NCBI GenBank assembly: GCA_907165065.1
Contig: OU015535.1
Location: 1,116,001-1,180,000 of the forward strand
Length of the DNA: 64,000 bases
Direction: 5' to 3'
Origin: Caprimulgus europaeus
Lineage: Eukaryota; Chordata; Aves; Caprimulgiformes; Caprimulgidae
Shown here: positions 47,396 through 59,326 of the stretch, piece after piece
Numbering within the stretch: position 1 is the stretch's first letter
How the letters are laid out: every line of letters starts with the position of its first letter
The notes under the pieces: model-generated
Seen by the model: only the letters and a program-made list of their open reading frames with translations
Database searches by the model: none
Told to the model about the DNA's origin: nothing
Position numbers and translations under genes: made by a program

Positions 47396-50300
47396 GTTCT
47401 GAAAGCAGAATTTATTTCATAGGCATGTTTGAAACCACAGAGAAGTTGCTTCTTACTGCCACTAACTAAATTATCCCACTTTTCTCCTTGATCATTTAAA
47501 AGTAACTTTATATAGTGATAAGGAACATGCTTATCTTGAGCAAGCCAGCAACCCCACTGACCTCAGAGAACACAGTGCTGAGCATGAACTGTGAGTTTTG
47601 CAGCACTGGGACCTTATAGTAGTGCCACAAAGACAGGACAGCCCACCACGGTCACGTCCTCTTCTCCATGTGGATTTTCTACTCATTCACATCTTCCAGT
47701 AACGCTCCCTACTCAGTGATTCTGAGCTTTATGAAAATTAACTTCAGTGAAATCAAGTAGGTCCTGTTTTAGTTACTACAAATAATAGGAATAATGTTTT
47801 TTCATTTAAGAAACAGAAAATCTCAAATATACTTTCATTTAGACCACCCGATCTCCTTTTCCTTCCATACTAATTTTCATTGGGAATTACACGTAGTTGA
47901 AGCAAATCACTTCTTCCATAATCACTCTTTTTATAAGAGGATCCAAGTTTATAGTGCAGTTCTGTACTGGAAAACACCAATATCAAAGAGCTGCCTTCTT
48001 ATTAAGCAGTTTGCCACCAATCAATGTTACTCATTGGCAGCAACTGGCACACTCAACATCCCACTTCAGCCAGGGTAGGTCTTAACAAAAACCTGGAGCT
48101 AAAAGTTTAATTATCAGTGGTGAAAAAAAGACTTCACAATGACAAAAATTTTGGCTGAGTTTGTAGACATGCCAAGGAGAAGTAAAATAACCAAAGAAAT
48201 ATTGTAGGTGGTTTCACTAACAATTTATAAGAATTAATAAATAATAATTACCAGTTATGCTTAGACATATCTAGTATGTTGTAAAATTAGAAGCACATTG
48301 ATAGATGGTATTGTAGAAAGTTAACAAGTATTATTATTATTATTAGCCTGTTGTAGTCTACGAAGACTGATTTGTAGATGTCTTAACAAATGACCGATCA
48401 TTAACTTTAATAAGTCAGTCATAAATGCTAACTTAATGTAGGGTTGGTCAATTTTATTTTATATTTTTTTAAAAAAAACAAAGATTTTTCACTAGAAATG
48501 AATGGCAATGACCACAGCTTCCCACACTGGCACTGTTACAGTAAAACTCAGTTCAAACTATTGGGCAGTCAGAATTCCTGAAACAGAGAAATGATGAAAA
48601 ACAGCAATGGAAGAGCAAAAAAGAAAGACCTCAAAAGAACTATAAATCTTTTTTTTTCTGTTTATTCAAATACATGTGTTGTTTTTTGAGGCTTTTTTGG
48701 CAATTTGTGCTACTTAATCCATCCTGCAGCACTGAAGCTGCACAACAGCAATTTGAACCTCAGCTCCAGAATTTTCACAGTAATTTGGCACTGCCTCGTT
48801 CATTCCTTGACCAATTCACCATGGCTTGGCATTTTCATCAATTGTCCTCTCCACCACTACTGAATTGGTCTCACAATTTGAAATTCATTACTTGCTCTTT
48901 GGAGTATGTGATCATTCCAAGTAATTTAACATTAACTCAGAGGCTAATGATACTTTCCAGCTCTGTGAGATAACGGAGCGTGTGACAAACCAGCCCTTCA
49001 TGGATCCAGTGGACAAACTGCCACAGCAGAGAAGTGCTTTCAGGTGAAACAGATCTTTGTCCAAGAGGGGAGCAAGGCCACTCACTATGTCCCTGTATTT
49101 TCCTAATGATAAATTAAGCTCAGATTGTGACACCATATTTGGCATGAAGAGCTTTTTCCAGTAGTTCCAAGCTAATACTTTCTTAGCAATTGATACTAAA
49201 AAAATTGTCTCCAAACTTTCCTCGTTCTTTGTTTAAACTACTGTTCACTTACCAGATATTTTTTCTGCAGGTACAATTGCATCTGGCACAAAAAGCACCC
49301 AGCAAATGTCCCTTAGCTAGGGAAAGCACACGCACCACGGTCTCCTCTAACTGCAAGCTGCTTGGCTTTCATTAAAGCTGTGTTTACTCCAGCTGAGTGA
49401 TTTTTGGGGAGCACAAAGACACAAAGCAGAGGATGCACTAGACAAGGAGCTCATGGAAACAACGTCTGTGTGTGTTAATCTTTGAATTGTTCATTGCTAA
49501 AAATATTAGCACGTCAAATCTCTGGGTATTACATTCTTTACCAAGAAATAGATATTTGAGAGAAAAGAATTATGGCTGAATTAGGATCAGTAAAAAAATC
49601 AGCCCACTAATTGCACTTGGCCTCCCGGAGATGTAGGTGCAAGAGAACAGAGTCCAATTTCTCTATGGAAAATCTTTTACTTCTGTTCCTGCTTTATTTT
49701 GGTTTCATATGACAGACACTACTAATTCAGCGAAGGAGTGACCCTTAGACCCTGTTTCTTCTCCCCAGGGGAGCTCCAATCAGTCAGATTTTTCTCTGCC
49801 TTCCCTGCTACCAATGTATTTCAACTGGTTTCCCTAATTTTTTTTCTGCTAATTCCCATTTCCTTCATAATCACAGGCTTTTATGTGACTTGCTGGCCAA
49901 GCGATTTTCAGGGGAGCTGTAATTGCCACGGGTCTTAAACATTAACCCTGCCAGGTGTCAGTGCTGGGACTGCTTGTGCATTTGATTAATGATACCACAG
50001 CAAAAAAATTGGTTTTTAATTGACTGTCGTGTTTTTCTTCTCGTTCAAGTGCTCCTGAAACAGTCAGATGATCTGGAACAAAGGTTTCTTGGGAAAAAAC
50101 ACCTGAGATGGCATGCTGACATGCAAGAAATTCCAAGCTCACTTAATGAAAAGTAGAAGGTCTCAGAGCCTGAGATGTATTGGCTATTTTACATGTGCAG
50201 AGATCTCAGTGAGTCTGAAGCATTTCCAGCTTTGCCACCTCAGATGGATGTTCCAACACTGGGAGTGGAGACACAACCAACAACTTGAAAAATAATTTCT

Positions 50301-51000
50301 CTCTTTCATAAATAAACACACACATACCAAAAAAAAAAGGTAATCTTGATATTATTCTATTAATAAGAAGGGTGCTCTTATTTGGCTGGGAAAAGCACCA
50401 CACCAGGGCCCATCCTCACTGGAGGAGAAGGAACTCTGATTTCCCAGCTTGCCATCAAGAGGTCAGTGGACACACTTGGAGTTCAGCACACACACAGCTG
50501 AGCTCCCAGGCTGCAGACACCGTTTGGGAGCCAATAGACAGCAAGATTTATACCTGTTGTTCTTTTTTTTAGACCTTTTAAGATCAGAAAACTCATCATG
50601 AGCTGTTCAAGATGAAGTGTTTCCCTCCTTGGAAAGCAGAAGCAGCTGAGGATCCATCAGTTCTGAAAAAGTAGCCTTAAGAACCTTCCTGAAGCCATCA
50701 ATTGCAAACAAAATGCAATGTCTAAACTCACACGTCCCCACAATATACTGCTTGAATCTTATTACTTAACTAAAGTTGTCAGTTTGGATGTGAGTGAATT
50801 TATCAAGACAACCTTTAGGCAAGCCCAGAAAAAGTAATCACTGAAAAGAGTTGTTTTAAATCTGTTAATGGTTAAAATGTGTTTGCAGCTTTTTTTGTTT
50901 GTTTGTTTTTGGTTTTTGGTCAATTAATTACATGGGATATTTCCAGTAAATTCCACTGTCTTAAGTGAAACGGGAGTGGAGGAAAATAAGCGCAGGTACC
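47396..51000. other. AT-rich unique sequence, no gene recognised
   Basis: A short ATT tract lies at about 48331-48345, with A/T runs near 48465, 48650 and 50330. Frames of up to about 100 codons (48674-48973 plus; 48912-49214 minus) have no recognisable domain. Confidence 0.5.
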
Positions 51001-54000
51001 TGTCCCATGGCCTCAGAGCACACTCTTCCAGGTGTCTCACCTCTCTCAATTCAGCTGAAGCCTGTCCCACACCGAGGTGTTTTCACCAGGCACAGAACAT
51101 TCAAGCCAACAAAAGGAGGCTCAAGGTATTTAACAGTATGAGCTGATGTAAATTGGCTGAGGTGATGCTCTCCTGAAGTCTCCTGTTTCAGAGCTTCATA
51201 TTGTAAGTGCTTTAGTGACATCCTGCAGCCCCACTGCCTTCAAGAAGCGCTGCTCCAGCTCCTAGTTCTGGTGTAAAACTCATTTCTCCCAGGCTGTTCT
51301 GGGTGTACACACAGAGCTCAGTTTTGCTGCTGGGCTATAAACACTCTGGGCTAATTCTATAAAATATGTCAGGTTCTCATTTCGTTGCACTCATAAATAT
51401 TTAATGCATTGTTAACTTCTAGCTCTTCACGATGCAATTCCTTCAAACCACCTCTTCTTGCAAAATCACCCTCCAGGTGACAGAAATCACTTTGTGTGCA
51501 TGAAAAAAAACCCAAAACCAACAAAACAACTGAAAAAAGGAGAGGTTAGAATGAAAGCCCAAACTCCACTTCTTAACGATAGCAAACACTGCAAGTGATG
51601 GTTATAAGAAGTGTTTCTTTGAGATACAGTCATTATATATTGCCTAAATATTTAAGTTAGCCAAACCTCTGATCAACTGAAACAAAACCTCCACAGGCCA
51701 AGGAGCTGGAGCTAAACTGTTAGGGGGAACATGAAGCTGGCATTAGCACTGGAGCAGGAACAGAGGTGGTGCGAGGCACACAAAAACCACAAAAAGTGAT
51801 CTCATGTCTTTAAACTGTCCAAAGAATCATAACAATAAAGTCCTAGATGAGTGTTGAGGGGACACATGCCATTTCAATGAAAAAAGGAATAATTTTAAAT
51901 GACATTTTGAAACATTCCATGGAAATGTATTTGAAATGTAATATGGGGACTCCAATAAAGAGTATGCTTTTAATACATTACAGATCACATGTGATCATCA
52001 GTTTAAGACTTCCCCTCAACAAGCAAGATAATTCAACTAGACATCTAGTCTGTCTATCCAGTTTGTGTTGCCATCTTTTCAAATGCAAACTCTGATGTTT
52101 CTTCATGACTGGAGAAACACAGAGAAGGTATGGTTTTAATTTTTCAAACTCCTTTGCAAATAAGCTTAAACATTTTACAGTTAAAAGGACAGAATTTACA
52201 TTTGCTGTGTCTGGTCAGTTTTAAAATGGTATCTGTTCTGAATCATGTTCACTTTTAAAGTTCATTTAACTTCGCTTATGGTTTACTTTAAAATAAATGT
52301 TATGCATCATTTGGAGCTGCACTCCTAGCCACTATTAGTAATAATAAACACGTGCAGGTTCCATCTGATGGCCCATGTATAAACTTGGATTTCCATAGGA
52401 AAAAACAAACAGGATCCACATAGCTGGTAATAAATCCCACAGGCTGGTGCCATTATCAACGCCAGGAGTTTTAATCAAGGTACAGCCATTAGAGGTCTTT
52501 CTGCTGCCCTCATGGGATGTCTGTGTGGATGGTACTAGAGATTAAAAAAAAAAATAAAAATCCCATTAACCAAAAATGCAGTGGGATATTCTGCTTTTAA
52601 TCCTAATGAGCAAACATACCTTTATGGTGAGGTGAAGTCGTGGAATAACTTCAGTGGGATTTAAGGGCTCTCAGCATCTCCAAGTCCTGAGCTCTTTTAG
52701 GCTAATCTCAGTTTTGCAGCCCCTGTGCTATTCACTCCCATTACCTGAGCTGGTCAGGTAAGAGAATCACATCCAGAAACCCAAGAAATGCAATTTATAA
52801 GATCATTTGCTTTCAAGGTGGATTAAGCTCCTTCAATTAACAGAGACAGCTTCATATGGTGATGTCACCTCACTACGGTCCCTTTTTCTTTCTCTGAATG
52901 TTATCCCAAATTCACCAGGCTGAAAGACCTATTTATTTTTGAGGCCTCTACACTACTCTCCTCACACCATGCCAATGTTTCCCGAGAGAAAACTTCCCTG
53001 CCACTCTTATTTAAAAAAAAAGTAAAAATAAGCAATAATAGCAAAGCCAGTGGACTTGCTGATTGTGCCAAAGTTGCCAAAGAATCTTGACATTAACACC
53101 TCCAGTGTTCTGAGAAGCACAGATTTATCCTCTGCAAAAGTCAGATGTAGAAGACAAGGAACAGAGGGATCCAAAACTCAGACTTGAACCCACACCTTCA
53201 TCTTACCACTCCAATTTATGTCTTTTTTCCCTTAGTATTATGTATTTCAAAGGAAGAATGAAAGAATAAAAACCCACACGTTTGTCCACAAACCCTTGTA
53301 GTGATGCAAGCACCCTCCTTCCATCCAGCAATGTTCACTGACATTTCTGACACAAGAAAACCAGTTTTCTTATAATGAGATCTGTCTCAATACAATACAA
53401 GGTCCTTTCAAAAAGCCACCGCATGAAATCTAAACATGGATGTAATGAATAACAAAAATCACTTGTGAAGACTGCAGTTTATAACCTCAAAGAACAAGTT
53501 ATGTTTTCCTGATGCTTTCCTGATGCCCAATTTGATATGGTCTGCAAAGCAGTTTTTTCTGGCTACTATTAAGTTCTTAGCCTCTGTTCTTCTATCCCCT
53601 GTCCATCACTGGTGGATGAAGAGAACTTTCCCTCACAGAAAAATAGGAGAGTAAGATTGTCCTGCACTCCTCAGTCTCTTCATGAGAAATTTTTCCACTC
53701 TTTAGAGCTCTCAACATGTACATTTACCTGTTTAATCCAGTTAAATAAGTCCATCCTCCAAATCCAAGAGTTCAGTAAATAGTTCAGCTAGGCAGAAAAG
53801 CAGATGGCAAAAAAAATCACCTAAAAACATCAGGTGGACTATGAAGTCTCTTTAAGACATCAGGCTCTTTCAAGCTAATTTGGCTGAACCTGCAATGATC
53901 AACCAGATCTTGGAGCACGATGAAAAGACACATCTCTATGGTCAGTATAGTTTAAGAATCACAAAAAAGTATCTTAAAGTCTGTGACCTACCTGGTAAAC

Positions 54001-55004
54001 TCTTTTTGAGAAGCAGCACTGAACAGCTCTTCAACAAAAGCCTGAGCATTAACCTGCCAGTACCAACCTGGAGAGGTTCTGGTCGTTGCTGAGACAGCAA
54101 CCTGCTGAAGAGCTGTTCTTTGCATTTCAGGCCAAGCTGCCTGCACCAGCTTGCTAACCGTGCCAGTGGTCTCTCAACTCAAAAATAGATAAGAAAACTT
54201 CACCCACAGGTGTGGACCTGATTTTATCTTCTTCCTCCTCATTTAGTCACAGCATCTCAGCTGCATGGCAATGGCTGCAACTGTTGGATAGTGGTGCTGG
54301 CTTGTAAGAACCACCCTAGCTTGAGTCCAACCCCCACCCTCATAACCTACCCTGCCAAAACCTCTGGCTTCTAGAAGCTGCACTAAGAAAAAGCTCAGGG
54401 AACAGAGAGCCCAGCTCCACCATGGACATCTGCCCAGATGTTGAGTAGTTATTTGGACAAAACAAAAAGAAAAGAAACCCCAAAATCCACCAGGGTTGTG
54501 TGTATGGAAGAGGGGAAGGTCAAACTCAACCATGCAGATATAATTATTTCAAGAGTTATCACTCAACAAGTCTGTGTTCTAAAGCATTATCAACCAAAAA
54601 AAAGAGGAAAAAAAAGGGGAAAAAAAAAGAGAAAACCTCAAGTCCACAGATGGCCAGGGCTAAAGTGTGAAATATTTCTCTGGTGCCACAATGGTATTTA
54701 ACAGCAGCACAAATGTTTGCCTCAATATTGCCTTTAAAACCAAAGGTATTTATACACTCTGGAAAACAAACCCAGAACAGGCAGGGCAATTAGCTTCATT
54801 TACCACGCAGAGCAAGGAGGCTTGCCAGTCCTGCCTGAGAAATCCAGAGCTTTGGTGGGAATGACCAGCAGTCACCTAATGGAGCAATGGCTAAGGAATA
54901 ATCTATTCCCTTAATTTAGGACGATGTTCCATTTCAAAGCTGTCTAGGAACATGTTATATACTGGCAAATAACTTCTACAGCAGTTTCTTGAAGGTTACC
55001 ACAT
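51001..55004. other. AT-rich unique sequence, no gene recognised
   Basis: Only short frames, plus an A/G-rich patch at about 54595-54637 made of AAAAAGGGG-like units (a small relative of the 45.9-kb tract). No exon or named transposon is seen. Confidence 0.5.
54595..54637. repeat. Short A-rich purine tract
   Basis: About 43 bases of A and G in irregular A-runs with G interruptions. Confidence 0.8.
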
Positions 55005-55561
55005 TCTTCTTCCCCTCTACTCTGCCCTGGTGAGGCCACATCTGGAATCTTGTGTCCAGTTCTGGGCCCCACAGTTCAAGAAGGACAGGGAGCTGCTGGA
55101 GAGAGTCCAGCACAGAGCCACCAAGGTGATGGAGGGAGTGGAGCATCTCCCTGATGAGGAAAGGCTGAGGGAGCTGGGGCTCTTGAGCTTGGAGAAGAGG
55201 AGGCTGAGGGGGGACCTCATTAATGTTGATCAATATCTGAAGGGTGAGTGTCAGGAGGATGGAGCCAGGCTCTTCACAGTGGTGTCCAATGGTAGGACAA
55301 GGGGCAATGGGTGTGAGCTGGAACACAGGAGGTTCCACTTGGATTTGAGAAAGAACTTCTTTGCTGTGAGGGTGCCAGAGCCCTGGGCCAGGCTGCCCAG
55401 GGAGGGTGTGGAGTCTCCTTCTCTGGAGACATTCAAGACCCGCCTGGACGCCTTCCTGTGTGATCTCATCTGGGTGTTCCTGCTCCAGCAGGGGGGTTGG
55501 ACTGGATGAGCTTTCGAGGTCCCTTCCAATCCCCAACATCCTGTGATTCTGTGATTCTGTG
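55005..55561 (+). mobile_element. CR1 LINE, 5'-truncated, ORF2 C-terminus plus 3' end
   Basis: A 159-codon open frame (55030-55509) covers the ORF2 C-terminus. Landmarks are [20 protein letters not shown], then [40 protein letters not shown], and [20 protein letters not shown]. The 3' end finishes with tandem octamers ('attctgtgattctgtg'). It matches the copy at 26113-26628 almost base for base over their shared length and has the same orientation. No catalytic domain is included. Confidence 0.95.
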
Positions 55562-55823
55562 AAAACACATGAGGCAAAGTGCATAACCCTTGGAATTGTT
55601 TCCCATGCCATCCTAAAGACTCAAAATTGAGCAAGCTCAAAATTCTCACAGAAACAAAAATTTCAATTATTTTATTAAAGATTCCTGTTTTGTTGAATGT
55701 TCACACCTCGCTGGCTGGACTATCCTCCGAAAGCAAACATGTTCCCACAACAACAATCTCTTGAAAAGGTGTTATTTACACATTTCCATCTGTCACTCTG
55801 GAGACAACTCCAGGTCACTGTTT
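55562..55823. other. Unique spacer
   Basis: Nothing recognised between the CR1 and the solo LTR. Confidence 0.4.
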
Positions 55824-56805
55824 GCCCCTGTGGTGGTTTAACCACAGTGGGACCATGTGGTCCTGCACTCACACCCCCCACCTAGTGAGATGGGGTGGGA
55901 GACACAACAAAGGGGACACAGGATTAGGATGAAGGACAGGGAGGGCTCACTCACCAGTGATGGTCACAGGCAAAACAGACTCAACCTGGGGAAGAAAAAT
56001 CAATTTAATTGGCTGCCATTTCATCTAAGTAGTGCAATGAGACACAACAACCACATCTTACAGCACCTTCCCCCACCCCTTCCTTCTTCCTGGGCTCAAA
56101 TCACTTTGCTCCCCATTTCTCTACCTTCCCCCACGGCAGCACAGGGGACAGGGAATGGGGGTTCAGTCAGGTCACCTCTGCTGCTCTTCCTGGCATGAAA
56201 GTCCAGGAACAAGATGTTCCAGAGCAGCTTCCCGTGGAGTCACGGAGCTCTTTGGGCTCAGCTCCCGGCTCCGGCATGGGGACATCCACGGGCTGCAGAC
56301 AGATCTCTGGTCCAGAGCACCTCCTCACCCTGGCTCTGGCATTGAGTGACTCTCAGGGTCTCAGATCAGTCACACTTGCCCTCAGGTTCAGCTTCTCTGC
56401 TCCAGTGTGGAGTTCCCCATGCTCTACACGTGGGTCTCTGCTCTGCCATTGAACCTCCATGGGTTGCAGGGACCTCCTTTGCCTTCTCCTAGTCGATGGG
56501 GTTGAACTGAGGTTCTCTGTCCTCCCCCTCCCCATCCTGGCACAGAAGCCCTCCCTCTGTTTAGGCCAGTGGTCTTTTGTTAGGTCAACGGCCTCTCCTC
56601 CAGGTTCTCTCCACCTTCTTCTTTTCAGGACAGTCCTTTCCCTCACAAATATGGGTTCCCAGAGGTGTTTCTCTGGTGCTCACTGGCCCAGCCTGGAATG
56701 GGGGGGTCTCTGCCTTGAAGTGAGGGGAGCTGTTGCTCACACAAGGTGGACCCTTCCCCCACTACCAAAAAACGCACCCCCCACACACAAACCCAACCCA
56801 GCCCC
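55824..56805 (-). mobile_element. Solo LTR of an avian endogenous retrovirus (972 bp, 5-bp TSD)
   Basis: The LTR spans 55829-56800, beginning 'tgtggtggtttaacc' and ending 'acccaaccca' on the plus strand. It is flanked by identical gcccc pentamers (55824-55828 and 56801-56805). The ends form an imperfect inverted repeat (TGTGGTGG / TGGGTTGG). The minus strand is the sense strand: its 3' part has an AATTAAA-like polyadenylation signal followed by 'ggttgagtctgttttgcctg', a phrase I know from avian LTRs. A 5-base duplication fits the ERVL class (ERV1 usually 4, ERVK 6). No gag, pol or env is present. Confidence 0.85.
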
Positions 56806-57184
56806 ATCTAGAAACTGATTAACATGCTAAACAAAGAGCTTTCACCTCTGTTTCTGGAACCGGTGCTGCTGCAGGAATTCTCAGGCAGTGTGAGAACAAC
56901 CACCCAGTGCTGCATCTGCACCAGCCACTGACTCGGGGCTCAAGGCCATGCCTCTTGGGTGAACCAAAGAGATCATCCCTCTGAGGAGCTTCAGCTCTTC
57001 AACAAGAAAAAATATTTGGAGCAAAGGAGTGTGAGCTCACCCAGACACAGGTGATGCTGTCAGCAATGGTGGGGACTGCGTTCCCATTCCTTAATCAGAA
57101 GGAACAGTTCACTGACTCCAACACTAGCTTTGATGGATGGGAAGCAGGTTGGTACTAACCGAGGCTAACTGAGGACTACAAGCA
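56806..57184. other. Unassigned sequence between LTR and R2
   Basis: About 380 bases with no recognisable repeat or gene. It is the 5' flank into which the R2 copy joins. The frame leading into R2 is closed by a TGA at 57170-57172. Confidence 0.4.
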
Positions 57185-58376
57185 GCTCACTCTTTTTTCA
57201 CCCTGAAAAAAGAACAGTCTGACCCCATTGGGATCCAGGTTGGGGTGAAACAAGGTGACCCAATGTCGCCCATTCTATTCAACCTGTCCATAGACCCCTT
57301 ACTATGTAAACTAGAAGAGGAAGGAGAGGGCTTCCAGCATTGCTCCAAAAAGATAACAACTATGGCTTTTGCTGACGACTTGGTGCTGCTAAGTGGATCC
57401 TGGGAGGGGATGCAAAAGAACATCAAAATCGTGGAGGTCTTCTGCGAACTGACCGGCCTCAAAACCCAGGGGGAGAAATGCCATGGCTTCTACATCAAGC
57501 CGACGAAAGACTCTTATACAATCAACGACTGTCCCCCGTGGACCATAAAAGGCACCCCCCTCAATATGATTGAACCAGGTAATTCAGAGAAGTACCTGGG
57601 ACTTCATATTGACCCCTGGGTCGGCATATCCAAACCAGAACTGGCAGAAAAGGTAAAAGACTGGCTAGGACGGATCGGAAGGGCCAAACTAAAGCCCTGG
57701 CAGAAAGTCGACATCTTGAAAGGATCTGCCATCCCACGCCTGATCTACTTAGCTGACCAAGCAGATGTAAAAACCACCCATCTAGAAAGCCTCGATCTGG
57801 AAATCAGGAACACAGTAAAGGAATGGCTGCATCTACCACCAAGCACCTGCGACGCCATCCTCTACTGCAGCACTCGGGACGGAGGCTTGGGTATCACCAG
57901 GCTGACCGGGCTGATCCCCAGTATTCAAGCCCGCAGACTCCACAGAATTGCTCAGTCCTCGGACGAAGTGACGAGAACGTTTGTGAGAGAAGCTGGAATC
58001 GAGAAGGACTTTGTAAGGCTGTGGGTCGCAGCGGGAGGGGACAAAGACAAAATTCCATCCATCTGGGATCCAAAGACAGTCTCGGTGATACCTGAAGAAC
58101 TCGGCAGTGAGGACCCACTATCAGAATGGGAGGTGGCTGCCCCAAGAAAAATCTATCCAAAACCATGCAATTGGCGAAAACAGGAATTTACACACTGGAC
58201 AAAACTAGCATCTCAAGGACGAGGGATCTCCAACTTTGAAAAAGACACCATCAGCAATAAATGGCTTGAGCAGCACAGGGGAATTCCCCAAAGAAAACTT
58301 ATTACAGCTCTTCAACTGAGGGCAAATGTATTCCCCACGAGAGAATTTTTGGCGAGAGGAAGGAACCCAAATCAAA
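57185..58376 (+). pseudogene. R2 ORF fragment: reverse transcriptase end and connector
   Basis: The frame is open from about 57185 to a stop at 58403-58405. The real coding part ends near 58376, where the frame shifts. Visible landmarks: GVKQGDPMSPILFNLSID (57242-57295, RT motif B), AFADDLVLLSG with the catalytic FADD at 57368-57379, KYLGLHIDPW, and the thumb/connector segment STRDGGLGITRL near 57870-57905. There is no genuine ATG start: GTG at 57245 is only an internal valine codon. The missing upstream part would hold the N-terminal zinc finger/Myb domains and the first half of the RT. The remaining RT motifs are intact, which points to a fairly recent insertion. Codon use is less AT-rich than its surroundings. 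Confidence 0.9.
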
Positions 58377-58919
58377 GCATGCCGGCATTGTCAGGCAGAA
58401 AGTGAAACCTGTGCCCATATAATTGGCTATTGTCCCGCAGTCCAAGATGCAAGAATCAAAAGGCACAACCAGATCTGCGAACTACTTATGGAAACAGCAA
58501 AAAAGGAAGAGTGGGTGGTATTCCAGGAACCGCAACTCAGAGATACCAGCCATGAACTTTACAAGCCAGATATCATATTTGTAAAAGACAAAAAAGCAAT
58601 TGTAGTAGATGTAACAATTAGGTATGAAAGCAAACCCACATCTCTATCAGAAGCAGCAGCTGAAAAAGTCAGGAAATACAGCCACCTCAAAGACCAAATC
58701 CAAGAACTCACCAACGCAACAGACATCAAATTTATGGGCTTTCCTCTGGGCGCAGGAGGGAAGTGGCACGAGGACAACTATGAACTGCTCGAGGACTTGG
58801 GACTTTCTGGCTCAAAACGAGAGAAACTGGCAAGGAGACTCTCGAATCGAGCCTTGTTCACTTCTGTTGATATTATTCACATGTTTACTAGTAAAACTAG
58901 AACTGTTATTAGGGTATAA
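58362..58919 (+). pseudogene. R2 ORF fragment: CCHC knuckle and endonuclease
   Basis: This continues the R2 ORF after a one-base gain (or two-base loss) located between 58361 and 58377. It opens with the zinc knuckle C-x2-C-x8-H-x4-C (CRHCQAESETCAHIIGYC, 58380-58433). It then has an RIKRHN motif and the restriction-like endonuclease core: KPD at 58563-58571 and the second acidic residue in VVDV at 58605-58613, followed by a lysine-containing EKVRKYSHLKD helix near 58659. The frame ends at a TAA (58917-58919). All catalytic residues I can identify are present. This nuclease makes the first-strand nick that primes reverse transcription. Confidence 0.9.
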
Positions 58920-58923
58920 ACCA

Positions 58924-58972
<49 letters not shown>

Positions 58973-59275
58973 ACCCTACACTTTCCACACAATATGCATG
59001 TTACACATAGATTCCTTCACTGTTACTACCTGTTTATGACATATGTATTACCAATTGTAAAACTAACCTGCTCACGACATCTAAAGCCACAAGCCAGTTA
59101 GAAGGGTAAGATCTGGGAAGGACTCCCCACTTGAACACCGATGATAGTATGTGGGGACGAAAAGTGGACTCGAAGGCATGACGTGTCACCTTTACCGATT
59201 TGGCTAACCACCACCAAATTTGACATAGGTGGACGGGCCACCTCTACTTAACCCGGAAAGAAAGCATAGAAAATA
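58920..59275 (+). other. R2 3' untranslated tail, interrupted by (CA)n-A34
   Basis: After the stop there is a short (CA)n run and 34 consecutive A (58937-58970). About 300 bases of GC-balanced sequence follow, including 'gatctgggaaggactcccc', 'gatgatagtatgtggggacg' and 'ggcatgacgtgtcacc'. In R2 the folded 3' tail of the RNA is what the protein binds for target-primed reverse transcription. I assign it by position. I cannot confirm the exact 3' end without an R2 consensus. Confidence 0.65.
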
Positions 59276-59326
59276 ATTTCTATGTATATTAATAGCACCT
59301 TGGAGAAACAGAGAGCAGTAGTCAGA

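Larger units (their letters stand above)
57185..59275 (+). mobile_element. R2-type LINE, 5'-truncated, outside 28S rDNA
   Basis: This plus-strand non-LTR retrotransposon holds the last part of a reverse transcriptase (QGDPMSP motif B, FADD catalytic motif), a connector, a CCHC zinc knuckle and a C-terminal restriction-like endonuclease, followed by about 350 bases of 3' tail. That order, with the endonuclease after the reverse transcriptase, defines the R2 group. R2 proteins nick the 28S rRNA gene at one site and copy their RNA there. Here the bases after the tail show no 28S target (expected TAGCCAAATGCC). The N-terminal DNA-binding fingers and motifs 0-2/A are missing through 5' truncation. 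The 3' border is approximate. Confidence 0.9.

Noticed and set aside
48912-49214. Minus-strand 100-codon ORF, hint of transposase-like phrasing
   Set aside because: The 'KYRDIVSGLAPLL...STGSMKGW' text is weak, there are no catalytic motifs and no terminal repeats; left as unassigned.
54976-55611. 211-codon minus-strand ORF
   Set aside because: Antisense shadow of the plus-strand CR1 at 55005-55561.
57894-58166. Minus-strand 90-codon ORF inside the R2 copy
   Set aside because: Antisense to the clearly identifiable R2 coding frame.
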